Shown piece by piece: positions 1 through 6,882 of a stretch of DNA of 9,572 nucleotides (positions within the stretch are counted from its first letter, which is position 1; each line of letters opens with the position of its first letter). Below the pieces are notes generated by a model. It searched no databases, was not told the DNA's origin, and worked only from the letters and a program-made list of their open reading frames with translations. Both the position numbers and the translations under genes were made by a program. The stretch is from Gemmatimonadaceae bacterium (GTDB lineage: Bacteria > Gemmatimonadota > Gemmatimonadetes > Gemmatimonadales > Gemmatimonadaceae): NCBI GenBank assembly GCA_017881545.1, contig JADGQU010000065.1:1-9572 (forward strand), written 5' to 3'.

Positions 1-57
1 GTTTTGTGGCACGGCGGTGAGAGGAGACGTAGCGCGGCCAGCGTTTTGCAAACATCC

Positions 58-78
58 GGAGCGATAGTGCTGCGCTCC
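58..78 (-). other. Weak hairpin downstream of the minus-strand secreted-protein gene
   Basis: A perfect 6-bp inverted repeat (GGAGCG at 58-63, CGCTCC at 73-78, 9-base loop) lies about 30 bases beyond the TAG at 110-112. In the minus direction no run of T follows it, so it does not look like a standard intrinsic terminator. It could weakly protect or end the transcript, or be chance. The rest of 1-109 holds nothing I can support as a gene. Confidence 0.2.
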
Positions 79-109
79 TTACTTCCGTTCGTGCTGAACG
101 ACGATGTTG

Positions 110-586
110 CTAGAGCAGCTGCTGATTGCACATCAGAAGTACCACCCTCACCTCGTCCTGTCCCGTCGCGCCGACCACTTTGGCCGAATAGTAGAACGGG
201 TCGCCAGGCCACTTGGCTTCGCCAAATACGAGGACCGAGTCAGTCTGAGGTACCGTGATCTCGAAATCGCCGTTCCCGTTGCTCGTGGCGTATCAGAGCG
301 TACGAGCGTTTCTTACGCGCGACAGGAGTCGATCGTATTCCCTCGAGGCCGCGCGCATCGCGTCAGGGTCACCGTTCTCCCAGTCCAGCGAGTCGAGCAC
401 GTAGAGTGATCTGCGGATTGCCGCAACCTTTTTCGCGTTGAACGCGTAGACGTGGACGCCGGGCACGCCGGACGTCGTCTCTTTTACATCCGCGCATGGC
501 TGGGCACTGCCGTCGAGCAGTGTCGTTGCTGGAACGGGGTGGACCAGGGACAACAGGCCGAGCAACGCTACGCCTCGAAAGAACAA
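110..586 (-). pseudogene. Small secreted protein with carboxypeptidase-regulatory-like fold, interrupted by an in-frame TGA
   Basis: Read from a TTG at 584-586, the frame gives a 158-residue protein with stop TAG at 110-112, but codon 98 (293-295) is TGA. Residues 1-20 are a typical signal peptide (MFFRGVALLGLLSLV, then HPVPA), suggesting export. After a PCADV segment comes GVPGVHVYAFNA (about 41-52), a charged, probably helical insert (about 53-97), and beyond the TGA YATSNGNGDFEITVP (99-113), DSVLVFGEAKWPGDPFYYSAKVVGA and a final hydrophobic strand RVVLLM. The pattern of GVxVYAF followed later by T(S)NGxGxFEITVP resembles carboxypeptidase-regulatory-like (Ig/prealbumin-fold) domains of exported proteins; this is a fold-level guess and no enzyme function is implied. 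The sequence after TGA is in the same frame and completes the fold, so a single substitution is the simplest cause, for example Arg CGA to TGA. It could be a young pseudogene, a sequencing error, or readthrough. The gene is divergent from rpsO and ends before the window edge. Confidence 0.62.
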
Positions 587-592
587 ATCGTA

Positions 593-596
593 CTCC
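593..596 (-). promoter_or_regulatory. Shine-Dalgarno GGAG deciding the TTG start of the minus-strand gene
   Basis: On the minus strand GGAG sits 6 bases before the TTG at 584-586. The frame is closed a few codons further upstream by TGA (614-616), with no ATG or GTG between. Starting at this TTG gives a complete signal peptide, so both signals support the start. Confidence 0.55.
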
Positions 597-681
597 GGGT
601 AGAGGGGTCGCTCTCAAGACGCGCCAATCGGGTTTTGGGAACCGATTAGGACGCGCAACCCTGATTCAGAGTCAACCCGGT

Positions 682-720
682 GCCTTGTCTTGTTTCCCCT
701 CGCCCGCTAAGTTACAAGGC
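682..720 (+). promoter_or_regulatory. Candidate rpsO promoter framed by a 7-bp inverted repeat
   Basis: A TTGTCT (685-690, 4 of 6 matches to TTGACA) and TAAGTT (708-713, a poor match to TATAAT) are separated by 17 bases in the divergent spacer before rpsO. This would leave a leader of roughly 65 bases. The pair is bracketed by a perfect inverted repeat, GCCTTGT (682-688) and ACAAGGC (714-720), whose centres are about 32 bp apart, near three helical turns. The left arm overlaps the -35 and the right arm abuts the -10. This could be an operator or a hairpin. No promoter of the minus-strand gene is convincing: its best -35 is TTGACT (reverse of 670-675) but without a good -10. Confidence 0.35.
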
Positions 721-743
721 TACAGCGATTTAAGAACCAGGTA

Positions 744-785
744 CGGGCGCCCGCAAATGAGCGTGCGCGAGATCAAATCCAAATA
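744..785 (+). promoter_or_regulatory. rpsO leader: GC palindrome and mini-ORF abutting the S15 start
   Basis: The stretch before rpsO holds a 10-bp palindrome CGGGCGCCCG (744-753) and a nine-codon ORF from ATG at 757 (MSVREIKSK). The ORF's TAA (784-786) shares its last A with the rpsO ATG. There is no Shine-Dalgarno before rpsO. S15 represses its own mRNA through structured leaders in several bacterial groups, and these structures differ between lineages, so this region is where such an element would lie. I cannot fold it into a known S15-binding motif, so the regulatory role is inferred from position only. Confidence 0.25.
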
Positions 786-1046
786 ATGGCATTCGAGAAG
801 ACACCCACCGTAGAGAAGTACCGCACCCACAAAGACGACAGCGGCTCGAGCACAGTTCAGGTCGCACTTCTCACCGCGAGAATCAACTATCTCACCGACC
901 ACTTCCGCACCCACGCGAAGGATCACCACAGCCGTCGCGGGCTGCTCAAGATGGTTGGTAAACGGCGCCGTCTCCTCGACTACCTGAGGCGTACGGATCT
1001 CGAAGCTTACCGCAAGATCATCGCGGACCTTGGACTCCGATACTAG
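786..1046 (+). CDS. rpsO: 30S ribosomal protein S15
   Basis: S15 is a primary-binding protein of the small subunit platform. It contacts the central domain of 16S rRNA (the h20-h21-h22 junction) and helps form an intersubunit bridge. The 86-residue product matches the usual length of about 89. It shows the family's core in order: the GSSTVQVALLTARI segment (about 20-33), LTDHFRTHAKDHHSRRGLL (about 36-54) with the conserved HHSRR, KRRRLLDYL (about 59-67), and the C-terminal Y(R)KIIADLGLRY. The protein is basic and helical as expected. The ATG is preferred because the product begins right at the family's normal N-terminus, although no Shine-Dalgarno is present. pnp follows after 79 bases, the classic rpsO-pnp pairing seen in E. 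coli and B. subtilis. Confidence 0.97.
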   Translation: MAFEKTPTVEKYRTHKDDSGSSTVQVALLTARINYLTDHFRTHAKDHHSRRGLLKMVGKRRRLLDYLRRTDLEAYRKIIADLGLRY

Positions 1047-1063
1047 CCTGGCTCTTTAATCCG

Positions 1064-1094
1064 ACCGCGCGTCGCACAATGGCGTACGCGCGGT
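1064..1094 (+). promoter_or_regulatory. Strong hairpin in the rpsO-pnp spacer (candidate pnp leader/processing site)
   Basis: ACCGCGCGT (1064-1072) and ACGCGCGGT (1086-1094) form a perfect 9-bp stem. CGC (1073-1075) and GCG (1082-1084) can extend it past one bulged base, leaving a six-base loop. Only TTT follows (1094-1096), so it is at best a weak terminator. In E. coli a stem in the same spacer is cut by RNase III and is the basis of PNPase autoregulation, with a terminator of rpsO also nearby. Here it may do either: adjust pnp relative to rpsO, or serve as a processing site. The hairpin is seen directly; its role is inferred by position. Confidence 0.55.
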
Positions 1095-1125
1095 TTGTGC
1101 TACACAAGCGAAAACAACACAACAT

Positions 1126-3378
1126 ATGCAACGCATCGAAAGAACGTTCGCCGGCAGACGCCTCGTCATCGAGACAGGCCGCATGGCGAAGCAGGCCGCA
1201 GGATCAGCACTAGTCCAGTTCGGCGAGACGATGGTTCTCGCGGCGGTGACAGTCAGTGACAACGAAAGCCCCCTCCCGTTTTTCCCGCTCCTCGTAGAGT
1301 ACAAGGACAAGGCCTACGCCGCGGGCAAGATCCCCGGCGGCTTCATCAAGAGAGAAGGCCGGCCCTCCGATCCGGAAATCCTCAAGGCGCGAATCATCGA
1401 CAGGTCGATCCGCCCGCTATTCCCGGAAGGATTCAAGAACGAAGTCCAGGTATTCATCTACGTAATATCGGCCGACCAGGAGAATGACGCCGACGTGATG
1501 GCGCTCGTCGCCGCGTCCTTCGCGCTCAACGCCTCGAAGATTCCATTCATGGGCCCCATCGCCGGCGTGCGCGTCGGCAGAGTCCAGGAGAAGTGGATCC
1601 TCAACCCGACCTTCCAGCAGCTGCCTTACAGCGACATGGAGGTCGTCCTCGCCGCGTCGAAGGACTCGATCATGATGGTCGAAGGCGGAGCGCTCGAAGT
1701 CACCGAAGCCGACATGCTCGAGGCGCTCACCGTTGGCCAGCGCGGCGCCCAGGAGCTGATCGCGATTCAGGAAGAGATGCTCGCCCAGAACCGCGCTCCG
1801 AAGATGCCGTGGAAAAAGGCCGAGATCGCTCCACAGCTCAAGGCACGCGTCGACGAGCTCACGAAGGGGAGGGTCGTCGAGGCGATCAACCAGAAGGAGA
1901 AGCACACCCGCATCGAAGCGGTCGAGCTGGTGAAGAAGGAAGCGATCGCGCTGCTCCTCACCGAGTTCCCGGATAACTCGAAGGACATCTCCAACCTGGT
2001 CGGAGACGTCGAGTACAACGCGCTTCGATCCCAGGTGCTCGACTCGGGCAAGCGAGTCGATGGTCGCGGCACCAAGGATGTTCGTGCGATCACGATCGAC
2101 ACTCCCGTGTTGCCACGCGCGCACGGTTCGTCGCTCTTCACGCGCGGACAGACTCAGGCGCTCGTCGCCGTCACGCTCGGCACCGCCAACGACGTACAGC
2201 GTCTCGACAGCATCGACGATGCGGGCGAAACGACCAAGTCGTTCATGCTCCACTACAACTTCCCGCCGTTCTCCACGGGTGAAGTGAGACCCATGCGCGG
2301 CACGAGCCGTCGCGAGATCGGCCATGGAAACCTGGCCGAGCGCGCGCTTCAGGGCGTGCTGCCGGCGTTCGAGGAATTCCCGTACACGATTCGCATTGTG
2401 TCAGACGTTCTCGAGTCGAACGGATCGTCGTCAATGGCGTCGGTCTGTGGTGGCTCACTGGCTCTCTTCGATGCCGGCGTTCCGCTTCGCTCCGCCGTCG
2501 CCGGCGTGGCGATGGGCCTCATCAAGGAAGGCAGCAAGTACGCGATCCTCACCGACATTCTCGGCACCGAGGATCACCTGGGCGACATGGACTTCAAGGT
2601 CGCCGGAACGGAGCAGGGAATCACTTCGATCCAGATGGACATCAAGGTCGAAGGCCTCGATCTCCAGATCGTGAAGGAAGCCATGGCGCAGGCGCGCGAG
2701 GGAAGACTTCACATTCTCAGCGAGATGTCGAAGGCCCTGCCGGCTCCTCGTGCGGATCTGTCGCCGTACGCGCCGCGCATCGTGACGATGAACATCAGCC
2801 CCGAGAAGATCGGCGATCTCATCGGCCCCAAGGGCAAGACGATCCGCGGCATCCAGGAAGAGACTGGCGCCGAGATCACGGTGGACGACGCTGGCTTGGT
2901 CACGATCGCCGCTGTTGGCGGCGAGGCGATGGAGAGAGCGCGTCAGATGATCCAGGCTCTCACCGCGGAGCCGATCATTGGCGACACGTACGAGGGAACC
3001 GTGAAGAGCACGACCGCGTTCGGCGCGTTCGTCGAGATCATGCCGGGCACCGAAGGTCTGGTTCACATCTCCGAGCTCAAGCACGGCCGCACCGAGAAAA
3101 CCGAAGACGTCGTGAAGAAGGGAGACCGCGTGAAGGTCAAGCTTCTCGAGCGCGATGAGCGTGGACGTCTCCGTCTTTCGATGAAGGCACTGACTCCGAA
3201 GCCCGAGGGAGATCAAGGCGGCGGTGAAGGCCACCTCGCTGGTGTCGGCGCTGAGAGCGAAGGCACCGGGAGTGGAGGAAGCGAAGGGTCCGAGGGCGGC
3301 TCATCGGATCGTGGCGAAAGGCCCCGCCGTCCGCGCAGCGGGTCGCGCGGTGGAAGCGGGGGACGTTCGCGCGGGTGA
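1126..3378 (+). CDS. pnp: Polyribonucleotide nucleotidyltransferase (PNPase)
   Basis: PNPase degrades RNA 3' to 5' by phosphorolysis, releasing nucleoside diphosphates, and can add tails in reverse. It works as a cytoplasmic trimer and often joins the RNA degradosome. The 750-residue product has all the expected parts: a first RNase PH domain (about 10-145, with KIPGGFIKREGRPSD at 68-82 and RSIRPLFPEGF at 93-103), an all-helical linker (about 235-300), a catalytic second RNase PH domain (about 310-535) with SNGSSSMASVCGG (431-443) and LGDMDFKVAGT (485-495; Asp487 and Asp489 correspond to the metal/catalytic region), a KH domain (about 553-612, GxxG motif in IGPKGKTI at 566-573), and an S1 domain (about 618-687). 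Residues 691-750 form an extra Gly/Ser/Glu-rich tail ending in an Arg-rich patch, absent from the 711-residue E. coli enzyme, probably disordered and RNA-binding. The ATG lacks a Shine-Dalgarno (A-rich leader) but gives the standard N-terminus. The TGA overlaps the next gene's start. Confidence 0.98.
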   Translation: MQRIERTFAGRRLVIETGRMAKQAAGSALVQFGETMVLAAVTVSDNESPLPFFPLLVEYKDKAYAAGKIPGGFIKREGRPSDPEILKARIIDRSIRPLFPEGFKNEVQVFIYVISADQENDADVMALVAASFALNASKIPFMGPIAGVRVGRVQEKWILNPTFQQLPYSDMEVVLAASKDSIMMVEGGALEVTEADMLEALTVGQRGAQELIAIQEEMLAQNRAPKMPWKKAEIAPQLKARVDELTKGRVVEAINQKEKHTRIEAVELVKKEAIALLLTEFPDNSKDISNLVGDVEYNALRSQVLDSGKRVDGRGTKDVRAITIDTPVLPRAHGSSLFTRGQTQALVAVTLGTANDVQRLDSIDDAGETTKSFMLHYNFPPFSTGEVRPMRGTSRREIGHGNLAERALQGVLPAFEEFPYTIRIVSDVLESNGSSSMASVCGGSLALFDAGVPLRSAVAGVAMGLIKEGSKYAILTDILGTEDHLGDMDFKVAGTEQGITSIQMDIKVEGLDLQIVKEAMAQAREGRLHILSEMSKALPAPRADLSPYAPRIVTMNISPEKIGDLIGPKGKTIRGIQEETGAEITVDDAGLVTIAAVGGEAMERARQMIQALTAEPIIGDTYEGTVKSTTAFGAFVEIMPGTEGLVHISELKHGRTEKTEDVVKKGDRVKVKLLERDERGRLRLSMKALTPKPEGDQGGGEGHLAGVGAESEGTGSGGSEGSEGGSSDRGERPRRPRSGSRGGSGGRSRG

Positions 3379-4643
3379 CGCTCGCTCCGCAGTGCGCCGA
3401 AGCTGACCTGCGACGCACCGTTCTCCCGAACGGATTGACCGTACTCTCGGAGCACATGCCGGGAGTACGGTCGGTTGCTTTGGGGGCATGGGTCCGCGCC
3501 GCATCGCTCCACGAGAGTCCCGAGAAAATGGGCGTCTCGCACATGCTGGAGCACATGGTGTTCAAGGGCACGCCCACCCGGAGCGCCCGGGATCTCGCGC
3601 TCGCGCTCGAGACGCTGGGCGGGTCGCTCGACGCCTACACCGCCCGCGAGCACACAGCGTATCAGGCGAGGGTCCTCGACGAGCATCTTCCGCAGGCAGC
3701 TGACGTGCTCGCGGATCTCGTCTTTCGTCCCGTGCTTCGTCCTTCGGACCTCGCGCTCGAGCGAAAGGTCGTGCTCGAGGAGATCAACACCGTGGACGAC
3801 ACTCCCGACGATCTCGTCTTCGAGCTGCACAACACTCAGCTGTGGGGCAAACATCCATACGGCTACTCGATTCTCGGCACACGCGAGACCGTGGGCGCGC
3901 TCGACCAGGCTGACCTGCGGGCGCTCCACTCGCGCGCCTACCATCCCGAGCAAGTCGTGGTGGCCGCGGCCGGGAACGTCGAGCACGACGCTCTTCTGGA
4001 GACGCTGGAGGCGACCGGGTGGGCCGACATCCCAAGGGGAGGATTGCCCGCGCTCAAGTCTCCGGCTCCAATCGTGCAAGTACCCAGCGCCGTGCACTTC
4101 GAGCGTGATACGGCCCAGACCCACATTGTGATCGGCAGCCCTTCCTTCGAGCACAGCGACCCGCGGCGCTACGCGATGAGCATGATCGGGATGCTGTTTG
4201 GCGGGGGCATGAGCTCCCGGCTCTTTCAGCGCGTGCGTGAAGAGCTTGGTCTCGCCTACTCTGTCTATTCCTTTCAATCCTTTCACGAGGATGCGGGAAC
4301 GCATGGGGTTTACGTCGGCACCACGCCCGAGACTGCCCGCGCGGCCGTCGATGCGATCAACGAAGAGATGGAAAAGCTCGCCGCGAACGGCCTGAGCGAG
4401 GACGAGCTGGCCGCTGGAAAAAGTCAGTTAAAAGGTCAGATTACGTTGTCGCTGGAAAGCCCGTCGTCGAGGATGTACCGGGCAGCTGGGGTTGAGCTGT
4501 ACGGAGAGCCGTACCGGACGCTCGACGAAGTGCTGGCTTTGGTCGATGCCATCGACGCGCCGACAGTCGCGGAGGTTTGCAAAACGTACTACTCACCCGC
4601 TCGGCAGACGCTCGTGAGTCTGGGGCCCAAGGTCGCTGCGTGA
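3375..4643 (+). CDS. M16 family zinc metallopeptidase (mitochondrial processing peptidase-like)
   Basis: M16 peptidases are inverzincin enzymes that cut small or unfolded polypeptides within a closed chamber made of two homologous halves; bacterial single-length members usually dimerise. The 422-residue product carries the inverted zinc motif HMLEH (His56, Glu59, His60) and the third ligand Glu136 in VLEEI, exactly 76 residues after His60, so it should be catalytically active. The M16 C-terminal half follows (about 185-365), with GGGMSSRLFQRVREELGLAY (276-295), which holds the Arg and Tyr that complete the active site in this family. There is no signal peptide or membrane segment, so it is probably cytoplasmic. 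The start is GTG at 3375-3377, overlapping the pnp TGA as GTGA; a purine run GGGGGA (3358-3363) lies 11 bases upstream, long for a Shine-Dalgarno, so translational coupling is likely. In B. subtilis an M16 gene (mlpA) also lies downstream of pnpA, with ylxY between; no ylxY is present here. The natural substrate cannot be told. Confidence 0.93.
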   Translation: MTLAPQCAEADLRRTVLPNGLTVLSEHMPGVRSVALGAWVRAASLHESPEKMGVSHMLEHMVFKGTPTRSARDLALALETLGGSLDAYTAREHTAYQARVLDEHLPQAADVLADLVFRPVLRPSDLALERKVVLEEINTVDDTPDDLVFELHNTQLWGKHPYGYSILGTRETVGALDQADLRALHSRAYHPEQVVVAAAGNVEHDALLETLEATGWADIPRGGLPALKSPAPIVQVPSAVHFERDTAQTHIVIGSPSFEHSDPRRYAMSMIGMLFGGGMSSRLFQRVREELGLAYSVYSFQSFHEDAGTHGVYVGTTPETARAAVDAINEEMEKLAANGLSEDELAAGKSQLKGQITLSLESPSSRMYRAAGVELYGEPYRTLDEVLALVDAIDAPTVAEVCKTYYSPARQTLVSLGPKVAA

Positions 4644-4721
4644 GCACGAGATCAACTCTTCAGTTCAAGCAGCGCCAACCAGTTTCTCCATTCACAATCA
4701 ATTTGAGTACCTGAACTACTT

Positions 4722-5836
<1,115 letters not shown>

Positions 5837-5837
<1 letters not shown>

Positions 5838-6874
5838 TGCGCTGGCCATTCTTTAAACCGGGTGCGCTATTCCCGGCGAACGCGATTGCCGTTGACCTCG
5901 GCACCGCCAATACACTGATCTACGTGAAGGGCGAAGGAATCGTGCTCAACGAGCCTTCCGTAGTCGCGCTCGATCGCGAGACGAGAAAAATCAAGGGCGT
6001 TGGACTCGAGGCGAAGCGCATGCTTGGCCGCACGCCTGAAGGCGTCATCGCGGTGAGACCGATGAAGGACGGCGTCATCGCCGACTTCGACGTCACCGAG
6101 AAGATGCTGAGATATTTTCTCGCCCTCATCATCGAGAACCACGTCTTCAAGGTGAAGCCGCGCGTGATCGTGTGCGTTCCCTCAGGCATCACCGAAGTCG
6201 AGAAGCGCGCGGTGCGCGACTCGGCGCTCGGCGCCGGCGCGAAGGAAGTCTTCATGGTCGCCGAGCCCATGGCCGCCGCGATTGGCGTCGGACTGCCGGT
6301 CGAGACGCCCACCGGCAACATGGTGATCGACATCGGTGGAGGAACTACCGAAATCGCTGTGATCGCGCTATCGGGCATCGTGAGCGATACCTCGATTCGC
6401 ACCGGCGGCGACGAGCTCGACATGGCGATCGTTCAATTCATGCGCAAGAACTACAATCTGCTCGTGGGTGAATCGACCGCTGAGCAGGTGAAGATTCAGA
6501 TCGGATCGGCGGCGCCAGTCGGCGACGAAAGAGAAATGGACGTCAAGGGCAGAGATCTTGTATCAGGTATCCCAAAGACGGTGCGCGTGCATTCGTCGGA
6601 GATCCGCGACGCGGTTCAGGAGCCGATTCAGCAGATCGTCGACGCGGTGCGTAGGGCGCTGGAGATCACACCGCCCGAGCTTGCGGCCGACATTGTCGAT
6701 CGCGGCATCGTGATGACGGGCGGTGGCGCTCTCATTCGCGGCCTCGATGTCCTGTTGTCCCAGGAGACCGGTCTGCCGATCCACGTCGACGAGGATCCGC
6801 TGACCTGTGTGGTGCGGGGTTGTGGCCGAATACTTGATGATGAGGCGAAATACTGGTCCGTCCTAGCGACTTGA
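5837..6874 (+). CDS. mreB: Rod shape-determining protein MreB (bacterial actin)
   Basis: MreB polymerises with ATP into membrane-bound antiparallel double filaments that orient peptidoglycan synthesis during elongation. At 345 residues it has normal length. The actin-superfamily nucleotide motifs are intact: phosphate-1 loop VDLGTANT (19-26), the AEPMAAAIG helix (142-150) containing the hydrolysis-related Glu, phosphate-2 DIGGGTTEIAV (165-175), RTGGDELD (188-195), and the adenosine motif GIVMTGGGALIRGL (290-303). The N-terminal MRWPFF is a short hydrophobic/amphipathic segment like those that anchor MreB to the membrane. The C-terminus ends in KYWSVLAT. There is no Shine-Dalgarno, but the start overlaps the ald stop by one base, so re-initiation by coupling is likely. 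The sequence is typical enough to prefer MreB over Mbl or other paralogues only by its position before mreC and mreD. Confidence 0.98.
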
Positions 6875-6876
6875 GG
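6873..6876 (+). promoter_or_regulatory. Shine-Dalgarno GAGG for the TTG start of mreC, overlapping the mreB stop
   Basis: GAGG overlaps the mreB TGA (6872-6874) and lies 6 bases before TTG at 6883-6885. It fixes the mreC start at a non-ATG codon and couples its translation to mreB termination. Confidence 0.7.
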
Positions 6877-6882
6877 TAACAG

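Noticed and set aside
293..295. Selenocysteine or recoded TGA
   Set aside because: The site sits between a charged helix and a beta-strand with no redox motif, no SECIS-like hairpin was identified after it, and all other stops in the window behave normally (TGA ends pnp, M16, mreB, mreC and mreD).
4..409. Plus-strand open frames over the first 400 bases (4-258 and 104-409)
   Set aside because: They run antisense to the secreted-protein frame, have Arg/Ser/Pro-rich shadow-like composition, and lack a Shine-Dalgarno or recognisable motif.
496..786. A 96-codon plus-strand frame ending at the rpsO start
   Set aside because: Most of it overlaps the signal-peptide region of the minus-strand gene, and its composition is not protein-like. 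Only the last nine codons from ATG 757 are noted, as a possible leader peptide.
1417..2325. Long minus-strand open frame opposite pnp (302 codons), and similar ones at 2455-3234 and 3213-4304
   Set aside because: They lie wholly opposite pnp and the M16 gene. Their composition (rich in Arg, Leu, Asp, Val, His) is what high-GC codon bias produces on the opposite strand, and no family motif is visible.
4644..4721. Promoter, terminator or operator between the M16 gene and ald (including AGTTCA 4662-4667 and TGAACT 4712-4717)
   Set aside because: No -35/-10 pair at proper spacing and no stem followed by T was found. A 6-bp inverted repeat 44 bases apart is easily chance.
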